Shown here: piece after piece, positions 9,279 through 16,885 of the stretch | How positions within the stretch are numbered: the stretch's first letter is position 1 | Layout of the letters: each line of letters begins with the position of its first letter | Origin: Rhizobium aethiopicum | GTDB taxonomy: Bacteria > Pseudomonadota > Alphaproteobacteria > Rhizobiales > Rhizobiaceae | Reading direction: 5' to 3' | Assembly (NCBI RefSeq): GCF_900094625.1 | Contig: NZ_FMAJ01000004.1 | Location: forward strand, 124,001-188,000 | Length of the DNA: 64,000 nt | The notes under the pieces: generated by a model | Told to the model about the DNA's origin: nothing | What the model saw: the letters and a program-made list of their open reading frames with translations, nothing else | Databases searched by the model: none | Translations under genes and position numbers: made by a program

Positions 9279-9303
9279 GGTACGGCGAACATTTCGCCGT
9301 ACC
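9279..9303 (-). other. Perfect intercistronic hairpin after binding-protein gene
   Basis: GGTACGGCGAA, loop CAT, TTCGCCGTACC: an 11-bp perfect stem without a T-run, between the binding protein and permease genes. Such structures usually protect the upstream mRNA end so that the binding protein is made in excess. It is not a strong intrinsic terminator by sequence. Confidence 0.7.
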
Positions 9304-9323
9304 CGTCCATATGAAGTCTCAGC

Positions 9324-10334
9324 CTATTTTGCCTGCCAGGCGTACCACTTCTCGCCGATGGCATCGCGGTTGTCCGCCCAATAGTTCATATCGGCATTCA
9401 CCTGGCTTGCTGTCTGCTGGTCCGGCAGGGTCTTGGCCGTTTCAGGGTCCATCAGCTTGGCCGAGTCAATATTGATCGGCGCATAGCCGGTGGCTTTTGC
9501 CAGAGCGGCCTGCGGTTCGGCCGAGGTTGCCAGCGCAATGAACTTCATCGCAGCCTCGGCATTCGGCGCGCCCTTCGGCACAACGAGCGCATCCGCAGCG
9601 GTGATGTTCTGCTCCCAGGACGTCTCCACCTTGATGCCGGTCGCCGCAAGCGCCGTCATACGGCCGTTCCAGACACTGCCGAAGGGCGCCTCGGCGGAGG
9701 CCAGGAGCTGCTGCGACTGGGCGCCGCCCGACCACCAGATGATATCGGACTTGATCGTGTCGAGCTTCTTGAAGGCGCGGTCGAGATCGAGCGGATAAAG
9801 CTTGTCGGCAGGTACGCCGTCGGCAAGCAGCGCCGCCTCAATCACGCCGGGGGCCGACCACTTGTAGAATGTGCGTTTTCCCGGAAACTTCGCGGTGTCG
9901 AACAGGTCGGCCCATGTCTTTGGGCAGGTTTTGACGGCATCGGCGTTGCAGCCGATGACGAAGGAATAATAGAAGCTGCCGACCGAATAATCGGTGACGA
10001 AACGCGGATCGAGCTTGGACTTGTCGATGATGGAGAAGTCGAGCTTCTCGAGCTGGCCGTTCTTGCCGGCCTGGGCGGCGTAATCGCCCTCGACGTCGAC
10101 GACATCCCAGTTGACTTCGCCGGCCTCGACCATCGCCTTGAGCTTGCCGTAATCCGTCGGCCCGTCCTGCACGACGGTGATGCCGGTCTTCTCGGTGAAT
10201 GGGCTTGCCCATGCGGCCTTCTGTGCGTCCTGGGTCGTTCCCCCCCAGCTCGAGAAAACCAAACTGTCGGCCTTGGCCGGGGCGGATACCGCCACGAATG
10301 CGGCAACTGCCGCGAAAGCAAATGTTGTTTTCAT
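9324..10334 (-). CDS. ABC transporter periplasmic substrate-binding protein, PotD-like
   Basis: Binding protein of 336 residues. The signal peptide is about residues 1-22 (ends VSAPAKA). LVFSSWGG, WDVVDVEGDYA, TWADLFDTAKFPGKR, FKKLDTIKSD and SVWNGRMTAL match the paralogue at 618-1667. Located in the middle of the catabolic operon between the NIPSNAP gene and the transporter membrane genes, it should bind the substrate of this pathway. Family members bind polyamines, GABA-like compounds or opines. The ligand here is inferred only to be small and probably nitrogenous. Confidence 0.92.
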   Translation of the reverse strand: MKTTFAFAAVAAFVAVSAPAKADSLVFSSWGGTTQDAQKAAWASPFTEKTGITVVQDGPTDYGKLKAMVEAGEVNWDVVDVEGDYAAQAGKNGQLEKLDFSIIDKSKLDPRFVTDYSVGSFYYSFVIGCNADAVKTCPKTWADLFDTAKFPGKRTFYKWSAPGVIEAALLADGVPADKLYPLDLDRAFKKLDTIKSDIIWWSGGAQSQQLLASAEAPFGSVWNGRMTALAATGIKVETSWEQNITAADALVVPKGAPNAEAAMKFIALATSAEPQAALAKATGYAPINIDSAKLMDPETAKTLPDQQTASQVNADMNYWADNRDAIGEKWYAWQAK

Positions 10335-10381
10335 GTTCCCTTATCCTGTTCTGGTTTGTCCTACGGGTATGCCTTATGCCG

Positions 10382-10705
10382 TCAGTGCGCCTCGCCCTTG
10401 GGAGAAAAGCTTGCTGGCTTCATAATCTTGTTTTCCGCCACCTCGATGAGATCGCGAATCTTGGGCAGGAAGGCCTGCCAGCGGGGGTCGGCCAGAAGCC
10501 GCTGGCGTCTCGCCTCGCGGTCGTCCAGGCTCGCAAAAGCCCAGATGTGGACGATCTCGTTGATCGTGCCGATCTCGGAGAAGAAGTAGCCGACGAGCGT
10601 GCCGAGGTGGCTCTTCTGGATCTCGATCCCCTCTTCCTCGACGACCTTGAGGTATTGCGGAATGGCGCCGTTCTTCAGCCGATAGGTGCGGATTTCGTAA
10701 AACAT
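10382..10705 (-). CDS. NIPSNAP family protein
   Basis: Small 107-residue cytoplasmic protein with the ferredoxin-like NIPSNAP signature MFYEIRTYRLKNGAIPQYL and the central INEIVHIWAFASLDDREARR. Family members occur in many bacterial catabolic operons but have no agreed reaction. The ATG at 10705 is favoured over a GTG two codons upstream because GAGG lies at the right distance. It is adjacent to the aldehyde dehydrogenase stop, so it is co-transcribed. A role as accessory or isomerase-like factor is only inference. Confidence 0.85.
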   Translation of the reverse strand: MFYEIRTYRLKNGAIPQYLKVVEEEGIEIQKSHLGTLVGYFFSEIGTINEIVHIWAFASLDDREARRQRLLADPRWQAFLPKIRDLIEVAENKIMKPASFSPKGEAH

Positions 10706-10710
10706 CAGCA

Positions 10711-12174
10711 CTACCTCATCACGAAAGGATCGGGGATCGGATCGTCCGAGGTCCTCAGCCAGATCGTCTTGGTGCGGGTGTAGTCGAGTGCTGCGGCCAT
10801 GCCGCCTTCCCTGCCGTGGCCGGAGAGGCCGAAACCACCGAACGGCGCGATCGGCGATACGGCGCGATAGGTATTGACCCAGACGATGCCGGCGCGGATG
10901 CCCTTCATCAGCCGATGCGCCCGGGTCAGGTTCTGGGTGAAGACGCCCGACGCCAGGCCATAGCGGGTATCGTTAGCAAGCTTCAGCGCCTCGGCTTCCG
11001 TTTCAAACGAGACAACGGAGAGGACCGGCCCGAAAAATTCCTCGACCAGCGAGGGGGAAGCGACATGATCGCAATCCAGAATCGTCGGCGCGAAGTAAAA
11101 GCCTTCGCCATCGATCTTGCGTCCGCCGGTGACGAGGCGGGCGCCGCTTTTGATCGACTTTGCGACGAGCGCGCCGATATTGTCCTGTTGACGCTTGGTG
11201 GCGAGCGGGCCGACCTCGGTCGCCATGTCGAGCGGCGGGCCGATGCGGATCGCCTCGGCCTTCTCCCGCAGCAGGGCGACAAATTTGTCCTTCACGCTGC
11301 GTTCGACGATGAGGCGCGATCCGGCAACGCAGCTCTGGCCTGTCGCCGCGAAGATGCCGGCGACCTGAGCGTTGGCCGCACTTTCGAGGTCGGCATCGGC
11401 AAAGACGATGAAGGGTGACTTGCCGCCGAGTTCGAGCGAGGTCGAGGCGAGGTTTTCGGCCGAGTTGCGAACGACGTGCCGGGCGGTTTCAGGACCGCCG
11501 GTGAAGGCGACATGCGCGACCTTCGGGTGACGGCCGAGCGCTGCGCCGCAGGAGGCGCCGAACCCGGTGATGATGTTGACGACGCCGGCGGGAAAGCCCG
11601 CCTCGTGGACGAGACGCGCAAATTCGAGAAGCGGCGCCGGCCCGTCTTCCGAGGCCTTGACCACCATGGTGCAGCCGGCCGCGAGCGCCGGGCCGATCTT
11701 GACTGCAGACAGGAAGAGCTGACTGTTCCACGGCACCACCAGGGCGACGACGCCGATCGGCTCGCGGCGGATCCAGACATCCATGTCAGGCTTGTCGATC
11801 GGCAGGTAGGAGCCTTCGATCTTGTCTGATATGCCGGCATAATAGCGATAATATTCGGCCACATAGGCGATCTGCGCCGATGTTTCGCGGATGATCTTGC
11901 CGGTGTCGCGCGTCTCCAACTCGGCGAGAATCTCAGCGTTGGCGGCGACGAGGTCGGCGAGCTTGTAGAGCAGCTTGCCGCGTTGCGTTGCCGTCAATTT
12001 CCCCCAGGGACCTTCGTAGAGCGCCCTCTCGGCAGCGTTCACAGCCCGGTCGACATCACCCTCGCGCGCTTCGGGCATATCAGCCCAGGCTGCGCCGGTG
12101 GCCGGATCGATGCTCGGATAGGAAGCTTCGCCATCAGAGAATTCGCCGTCGATGTAATGCTGGAAACGCCGCAT
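10711..12174 (-). CDS. NAD(P)-dependent aldehyde dehydrogenase
   Basis: Aldehyde dehydrogenase of 487 residues, distinct from GabD. VVPWNSQLFLSAVKIGPAL marks the cofactor region, FTGGPETAR the Rossmann turn, LELGGKSPF the catalytic Glu, AATGQSCVAGSRL the nucleophile Cys, and EEFFGPVLSVVSF the C-terminal motif. The start MRRFQHYIDGEF follows AGGAG and lies 4 nt from the stop of the monooxygenase. In context it probably oxidises the aldehyde released by the LLM monooxygenase or the hydrolase. Substrate unknown. Confidence 0.88.
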   Translation of the reverse strand: MRRFQHYIDGEFSDGEASYPSIDPATGAAWADMPEAREGDVDRAVNAAERALYEGPWGKLTATQRGKLLYKLADLVAANAEILAELETRDTGKIIRETSAQIAYVAEYYRYYAGISDKIEGSYLPIDKPDMDVWIRREPIGVVALVVPWNSQLFLSAVKIGPALAAGCTMVVKASEDGPAPLLEFARLVHEAGFPAGVVNIITGFGASCGAALGRHPKVAHVAFTGGPETARHVVRNSAENLASTSLELGGKSPFIVFADADLESAANAQVAGIFAATGQSCVAGSRLIVERSVKDKFVALLREKAEAIRIGPPLDMATEVGPLATKRQQDNIGALVAKSIKSGARLVTGGRKIDGEGFYFAPTILDCDHVASPSLVEEFFGPVLSVVSFETEAEALKLANDTRYGLASGVFTQNLTRAHRLMKGIRAGIVWVNTYRAVSPIAPFGGFGLSGHGREGGMAAALDYTRTKTIWLRTSDDPIPDPFVMR

Positions 12175-12178
12175 GGTC

Positions 12179-13219
12179 CTACTCCTGAAATGCCGGCATG
12201 ACCTCGGCGATGAAGCGTTCGAGCGAGGCTTTCTTGCGCTCAAAACTCATGCCGGTGTCTATCCAGAAGGAATATTCGTCATAGCCGAGCGCCTCATAGG
12301 CCTTCAGCCGGTCAATGACGGTTTCGGCGTCACCAACGACATTGTTGGTGCGCATGACCTGATCCGAGAGCATCCCATTCGCTCTGATCTGCTCGTCCGG
12401 AATCCGTTCGATCAACCCTTGGGTAACGGGCTTCTCATTCTTGAACCAGGCGAAGAAATAATTGTAGTAGACGCTGAGTTCATGGGCAGCCTGGGCGACG
12501 TCTTCTTCCGATGAGCCGACATAGGTGTGGCGCAGCAGCATGATCTTAGGCCGCTCGACATCGGGATTCTTGGCGCAGGCATCGTTGAAGCGGTCCATCA
12601 GCGATTGAACCTCGTCGTCACCCTGCCAGAGCGGCGTGACCTGAACGTTGCAACCGTTGGCGACGGCGAATTCGTGCGAGTTCGGATCGCGCGCCGCAAC
12701 CCAGATGGGCGGGTTCGGCTGCTGCAGCGGCTTCGGCGCAGAGGTGGTCGCGGGAAACTTGAAGAACTCCCCGTCATGGGCGTAGTCGCCCTTCCAGATG
12801 CCCTTGACCGCCGGGATCAGCTCGCGCATGCGCTGGCCGGCACCCCAGGCGTCGAGACCCGGCAGCAGGCGTTCATATTCGAAGGAATAGGCGCCGCGCG
12901 CGATGCCGATATCAAGCCTGCCGTCGCAGATGATATCGGTCATGGCAGCTTCGCCGGCAAGCTTGATCGGATGCCAGAAGGGGGCAATCACCGTCCCCGT
13001 GCCGAGCCTTGCCCGCGATGTGCGGCGCGCGAGATCGGCGATGGTGACGAACGGGTTCGGGGCGATGGTGAAATCCATACCATGATGCTCACCCGTCCAG
13101 ATCGCATGCATGCCGCCCTTGTCGGCGATCTCGCAGAGCGCGACGAATTCCTCGTAGAGGCTCTTATGGCTCTGGCTGGCGTCGAGCCGTTCCATATGGA
13201 CGAAGAGGGAGAACTTCAT
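12179..13219 (-). CDS. LLM-class (luciferase-like) flavin-dependent monooxygenase
   Basis: Group C two-component flavin monooxygenase of 346 residues with a TIM-barrel fold. MKFSLFVHMER at the N-terminus, IWTGEHHGMDF, RLGTGTVIAPFWHPIKLAGEAAM and GRLDIGIARGAYSFEYER are typical of bacterial-luciferase-like enzymes. It uses reduced FMN supplied by the flavin reductase whose gene overlaps it (ATGA). Enzymes of this class open N-heterocycles (RutA, pyridine monooxygenase) or cleave C-S bonds. The downstream dehydrogenases favour oxidative ring or C-N cleavage here. Confidence 0.9.
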   Translation of the reverse strand: MKFSLFVHMERLDASQSHKSLYEEFVALCEIADKGGMHAIWTGEHHGMDFTIAPNPFVTIADLARRTSRARLGTGTVIAPFWHPIKLAGEAAMTDIICDGRLDIGIARGAYSFEYERLLPGLDAWGAGQRMRELIPAVKGIWKGDYAHDGEFFKFPATTSAPKPLQQPNPPIWVAARDPNSHEFAVANGCNVQVTPLWQGDDEVQSLMDRFNDACAKNPDVERPKIMLLRHTYVGSSEEDVAQAAHELSVYYNYFFAWFKNEKPVTQGLIERIPDEQIRANGMLSDQVMRTNNVVGDAETVIDRLKAYEALGYDEYSFWIDTGMSFERKKASLERFIAEVMPAFQE

Positions 13220-14151
13220 GCTTTTGCGCCCTTGGCTGGGATGGGATGAACTTTGCCGCCGGTCTCGTCACCGAAATAGACACCGAAATTGCCGATCGAG
13301 CTTTCCATCGCGAAACGATTGACAATGTCGGCTGTCGAACTGGTCTTGAATTGCGCGCCCGACAAAGCGTCGGGTTTCACAAACCGGCCGCTCGCCGGGT
13401 CCCCATCGCCTGAGACTGCGTGATAGACGATGTGCTGCTTGCCGTCGCTCTTGCCCTCGTAAACCGAGTAGAGAAAGCCGATACTGACCTTCAGCCCGGT
13501 GAGCGCCTCAAGATATTGTTCCAGCGCCTCGGTCGGATTGCCGTCATGGGCGTCGATGCTCGGGAGAGCGAGCACCTCCTCTCCGAGCAGCAGAACCTCG
13601 CCGCGGCGTTCGACGACGGCCGCAAGTTCGATATTGCCTTCGGCCGCCGCCGAAACCGCCTTGCTTGCGAGCGTCGGGGTGAAATAGCCGCCACGCGCAT
13701 AACCGAGGCCATTGCGGCCGCTATTGTCGAAGGATTCGATGCGTCCCATCAGAATCACGTGGTCGCCGGCCTCGATGACCTCTTCCATCGCGCATTCGAA
13801 CCAGGCCGCGACGTTCGAGAAGACCGGGCAGCCTGTCGACCCCTTGGTCCATTCGACTGCCGCAAATCGATCTTCAACAGGGCGCGCGAAGGTATTTGAC
13901 ACGTCCTTCTGCGTTTCCGACAGCACGTTGATCGCAAAATGCCGCGCGCCGGTCATGGTGGCGAAATTGCGCGAGGTCTTGGCAAGGCAAACGAGGAGCA
14001 AGGGCGGGTTGAGGGAGACTGAGGTGAATGAATTCGCGGTGAACCCGATAGGATTTCCCTCCCCGTCGCAGGCGGTGACGACGGTCACGCCGGTCGGAAA
14101 AGCTCCGAATGCATCTCGCAATGCTCTTGGATCGCAAGTCTGGATTGTCAT
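13216..14151 (-). CDS. Flavin reductase with C-terminal Nudix-like domain
   Basis: Protein of 311 residues. Residues ~8-165 form the flavin-reductase-like FMN-binding domain: FPTGVTVVTA, GFTANSFTSVSLNPPLLLVCL, HFAINVL and the C-terminal AGDHVILMGRIE. Residues ~175-300 (LAAVVERRGEVLLL, EALEQYLEALTGL, SIGFLYSVYEG, KQHIVYHAVSG) resemble a Nudix fold, but the position of the Nudix box lacks the REXXEE residues, so it is probably catalytically dead. It should supply FMNH2 to the LLM monooxygenase with which it overlaps by 4 nt. Standard reductases are about 160-190 residues. Confidence 0.85.
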   Translation of the reverse strand: MTIQTCDPRALRDAFGAFPTGVTVVTACDGEGNPIGFTANSFTSVSLNPPLLLVCLAKTSRNFATMTGARHFAINVLSETQKDVSNTFARPVEDRFAAVEWTKGSTGCPVFSNVAAWFECAMEEVIEAGDHVILMGRIESFDNSGRNGLGYARGGYFTPTLASKAVSAAAEGNIELAAVVERRGEVLLLGEEVLALPSIDAHDGNPTEALEQYLEALTGLKVSIGFLYSVYEGKSDGKQHIVYHAVSGDGDPASGRFVKPDALSGAQFKTSSTADIVNRFAMESSIGNFGVYFGDETGGKVHPIPAKGAKA

Positions 14152-14993
14152 CGTTCATCCTCCCCGAACGACAGCCACTCGACGAGCAGCGAATTGACGA
14201 TGTCAGGCGCGGTCAGGTTCACCATGTGACGATGACCTTCGACGATGCGGGCCCAGCCCTTGGGTGCAAGCGCCGCCATCTGCGTTGCCATCAGAGGCGT
14301 CGAGTTCGGATCATCCGATCCCGTCAGGAACAGCGTCGGGCCGCGGACGTCCTTCCAGCGATCGGCATAGGTCTCGTCTCCTCCGGCGAAGGCCGCATAA
14401 GCCACGGCATAGCCTTGGGGATCGACGAGGTTGAGCCATTTCCTCGTCAGTTCACGCGCAACAACGCTCTCGGGATCGTCCCCGAACCAGCGCGCCAGGG
14501 GACCTTCCTTATCGACGCCGGTGACCGGAATGGCGGCAGCCCGCGCAAGGACGGCAGCCTTCGCTTCAGGGTCGCGCCTGTAGACGCCGTTGAGGTAGGC
14601 GACACGTCTGATACGTTCGCCGAACGTCGCCGCCGCCCCTCCCGATACCAGCGCTCCCATGGAGTGGCCGGCAACATTCACTGTATCGATCGCCATCTCA
14701 TCGAGAAACCGTCCGAACCAGGCGACGAACTCCTCAAGGCGGCTGCCGGCCGGCAGCTTCGCGCTCTTGCCGTGTCCCGGCATATCGACAGCGATGACGC
14801 GATGACCAGCCGATAGAAAGGCGATCTGCGGCGCCCAAGCCTCGAGCCGCATGCCGACGCCATGGATCAGAACCAGGGGTTCACCTCTGCCCGCCTCGTG
14901 ATAGGCCGTTCCGCTTGTAGTCCTCTTTCGGGGCAAGGCAGCGGCCGCGTTCGTTGCTGCAGCGGTGCCTTTGGTCGATCCGGCTGTCAGCAT
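14148..14993 (-). CDS. Alpha/beta-fold hydrolase
   Basis: Hydrolase of 281 residues. LVLIHGVGMRLEAW gives the oxyanion region, VIAVDMPGHGKS follows, and the nucleophile elbow is GHSMGALVSGG (Ser). The acid is probably the Asp in LFLTGSDDPNS, and the His in VEGHRHMVNL completes the triad. The gene lies between DUF1185 and the flavin reductase with 4-nt overlap to the latter. By analogy with RutD in pyrimidine degradation it may hydrolyse an unstable ring-opened product. Esterase or lactonase activity is an alternative. Confidence 0.87.
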   Translation of the reverse strand: MLTAGSTKGTAAATNAAAALPRKRTTSGTAYHEAGRGEPLVLIHGVGMRLEAWAPQIAFLSAGHRVIAVDMPGHGKSAKLPAGSRLEEFVAWFGRFLDEMAIDTVNVAGHSMGALVSGGAAATFGERIRRVAYLNGVYRRDPEAKAAVLARAAAIPVTGVDKEGPLARWFGDDPESVVARELTRKWLNLVDPQGYAVAYAAFAGGDETYADRWKDVRGPTLFLTGSDDPNSTPLMATQMAALAPKGWARIVEGHRHMVNLTAPDIVNSLLVEWLSFGEDER

Positions 14994-15005
14994 CTCTGCG
15001 CTCCC

Positions 15006-15608
15006 TCAAACGCCCGCAGGATTTGCGACGTCCTGCCCCAGGTCTTTCAGATCCTGGTAGCGGTCGCCAATGCGGTGATGCGGACGTCCGCCGACCGAAG
15101 CGCCGAGAGCCACGACGATCTCGTCGGCGGCCGGCGCGTCGGGGATCGAGGTCTGGATGGTCAGGTAATGTGAGCGGCGGCCTTCATCGTTCTTGTCCAT
15201 CAGCGGGATCGTGATCGGCGCGTTGGCAGGGCCGCGGGTATTACAGAAGGCGAGATAGGACTTGGCGCCGACGGCCTGGCGATAGAAGTTGCCGAAGCGC
15301 AGCGTGTGGATCAGCGCGGACGCATGTTCAATTTCGCCATTCAATCCGACGACAGCGGCCTTTCCATAGGCTTCCACAGCCTCACCCGATCCGACGGCAT
15401 CGATGATCATCTTGGTCAGCAGTCCGCCGAGCACCGGCGCGCCCGCATGAATCTCGGGCTTGAGGTCTTCGACGAAGCCCTGCCCTGCCCAGGGGTTCTT
15501 CACGACAGCGTAGGCGGAAAACAGCTTCAGCGGCACGGACGCGGCCTTGCCGCCTTCGATCAGCGTCGTCTCGATCTGCAATCCCGTCTTGCGAATTTCA
15601 ATGGCCAT
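15006..15608 (-). CDS. Amino-acid-synthesis (DUF1185, PF06684-type) family protein
   Basis: First gene of the catabolic operon, 200 residues. EIRKTGLQIETTLIEGG at the N-terminus and the C-terminal SIPDAPAADEIVVALGASVGGRPHHRIGDR match the family I know as amino acid synthesis or DUF1185. The family has no proven reaction. It often sits with luciferase-type monooxygenases and hydrolases. The ATG is preceded by AAAGGACGAGG. An 18-bp palindromic operator lies 29 bp upstream, so this is the regulated promoter of the operon. Confidence 0.8.
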   Translation of the reverse strand: MAIEIRKTGLQIETTLIEGGKAASVPLKLFSAYAVVKNPWAGQGFVEDLKPEIHAGAPVLGGLLTKMIIDAVGSGEAVEAYGKAAVVGLNGEIEHASALIHTLRFGNFYRQAVGAKSYLAFCNTRGPANAPITIPLMDKNDEGRRSHYLTIQTSIPDAPAADEIVVALGASVGGRPHHRIGDRYQDLKDLGQDVANPAGV

Positions 15609-15636
15609 CCCAATACCTCGTCCTTTCGTCGTTGGT

Positions 15637-15654
15637 ATTATGGTATGCCATAAT
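15637..15654. promoter_or_regulatory. Palindromic GntR/FCD-type operator, operon promoter copy
   Basis: ATTATGGTATGCCATAAT, a near-perfect inverted repeat (one central mismatch pair) 29 bp before the first gene. It recurs at 15905 and 16810, both flanking the adjacent gntR gene, which makes that regulator the obvious ligand. Confidence 0.75.
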
Positions 15655-15821
15655 ATACAGCTGTCAAGTTGGTTCCTAAGGTGAACGGACAGTGGGACAC
15701 GTGCCGTTGCATTTCAGGTGTGAGAACAAACCGTTAGTTCTCGGTCGAATTTGCGCTCACGCCGCCTTTGTCACTAGTTGAAAGGGAAATAACGCGAACG
15801 CTCCTGAGGAGATTTTGCAGG

Positions 15822-15835
15822 TTGTCAGCTGACAA
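15822..15835. other. parS-like palindrome, remote copy
   Basis: TTGTCAGCTGACAA, identical to the palindromes at 36260 and 38634 inside the repABC locus about 20 kb away. With flanks it is GTTGTCAGCTGACAAG, close to the GTTNNNNGCNNNNAAC consensus of repABC centromeres. It is probably an additional RepB-binding site. Confidence 0.7.
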
Positions 15836-15904
15836 GTTTTCTCAAAGACGGCAGCGGCGAGCGATGAGATAAATGCTCAAAGCCTGGCGCTGGCTATATT
15901 ATTG

Positions 15905-15919
15905 ATTATGGCATACCAT
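15905..15919. promoter_or_regulatory. GntR/FCD-type operator, intergenic copy
   Basis: ATTATGGCATACCAT, the same palindrome as 15637 read on the opposite strand, with its last three bases diverged. It lies 253 bp from the operator at the operon promoter, a distance at which looping would be possible. Confidence 0.6.
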
Positions 15920-16046
15920 CACACCACCCACGTTGGAGTCAAACGTGGAGCTGCGGGTTCTTCAAAAATCGCCGGTACTGATTGAATGGAGCGACGGACG
16001 ATCGACAAGCTGCCGGCTGTTTGCGTCCTAGGAAAGACGTCAGCGC

Positions 16047-16742
16047 CTATTCGGAGGTCTTCTTTGCGGAGAGCACAGCTTCGGCAATCGCGCTGGCTGC
16101 AGCGACGTGATCCATTGCCGCCCGGTGGGCCCCCTCGCCGTCGCCGCGGCGGATGGCGTCGACAATTTTCGACATCTGCGCCGGCCCCTCGATGCCGCGC
16201 CTTTCCGTCTTGATCGTCATCGATCGCAGGTGATTTATGCGGACGGTGAGGAGGTTGACGACGCCCCAGGCGACGTGCCTATCGACCATCGTGAACAGCG
16301 TTTGGTAAAAGGAAGACGTTTTCGCCAGCACACCCGCCATATCGCTGTCGCGATAGCTGTTGCGTATGCCGGTCAGGGATGCCTCCAGCGCGGCGACGAT
16401 TTCGGGATTGCTGCGTTCCGCGCATAGCCGCGCCGCCATGCCCTCAAGCGCCCCGCGGATCTCATAGATCTGTTTGGCTTCGTCGATATCAAGCTGCGCG
16501 ACGATCGGTCCCTTGTTCGGCAGATTGGCGACGAGCCCTTCCGATTCCAGATGCCTGAGAACCTCGCGCACCACAGTGCGGCTGACGCCGAGTTGGGCGC
16601 AGAGGTCACGTTCGACGAGGCGGTCTCCGGGAAGGAAGTATCCGCTCACGATGGCTTCGCGCACCTTGTCGAGCGCCAGTTCCCGCAATGTCTTTGCAGG
16701 ACGCTCGACCCTGATTGCTGCGTCCTTCAGAGCACCGCTCAT
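16047..16742 (-). CDS. GntR family transcriptional regulator, FadR/FCD subfamily
   Basis: Regulator of 231 residues. The N-terminal winged helix spans ~17-85: LALDKVREAIVSGYFLPGDRL, the recognition region QLGVSRTVVREVLRHLESEGLV, then PNKGPIVA. The C-terminal all-helical FCD ligand domain spans ~95-225 and carries the Asp/His positions that bind metal and ligand (YEIRGALEGMAARL, MVDRHVAW, HRAAMDHV). It lies upstream of and in the same direction as the catabolic operon. Operator copies before its own start and before the operon suggest repression of both, relieved by a pathway metabolite. Confidence 0.92.
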   Translation of the reverse strand: MSGALKDAAIRVERPAKTLRELALDKVREAIVSGYFLPGDRLVERDLCAQLGVSRTVVREVLRHLESEGLVANLPNKGPIVAQLDIDEAKQIYEIRGALEGMAARLCAERSNPEIVAALEASLTGIRNSYRDSDMAGVLAKTSSFYQTLFTMVDRHVAWGVVNLLTVRINHLRSMTIKTERRGIEGPAQMSKIVDAIRRGDGEGAHRAAMDHVAAASAIAEAVLSAKKTSE

Positions 16743-16809
16743 TCTGCACCTCAGAGTTGGACCGACTTTGCACGCTCAAAATCCCGCGGCAGCCGAATTC
16801 GATCATCGT

Positions 16810-16824
16810 ATTATGGCGTACCAC
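16810..16824. promoter_or_regulatory. GntR/FCD-type operator, autoregulatory copy
   Basis: ATTATGGCGTACCAC, about 68 bp upstream of the gntR start. It is a degenerate third copy of the operator at 15637 and suggests autoregulation. Confidence 0.6.
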
Positions 16825-16885
16825 GCACTGTAGCTGTCGGCGGCCGGCAATTCAACAGCGCCGAGTGACCCTGACGATTGTCACT

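Larger units (their letters stand above)
15609..16046. other. 438-bp regulatory gap between operon start and gntR
   Basis: No coding sequence recognised. It holds a full operator (15637-15654), a second operator copy (15905-15919) and a parS-like palindrome (15822-15835), listed separately. The remainder is AT-richer than the genes and shows nothing else I can name. Confidence 0.7.
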
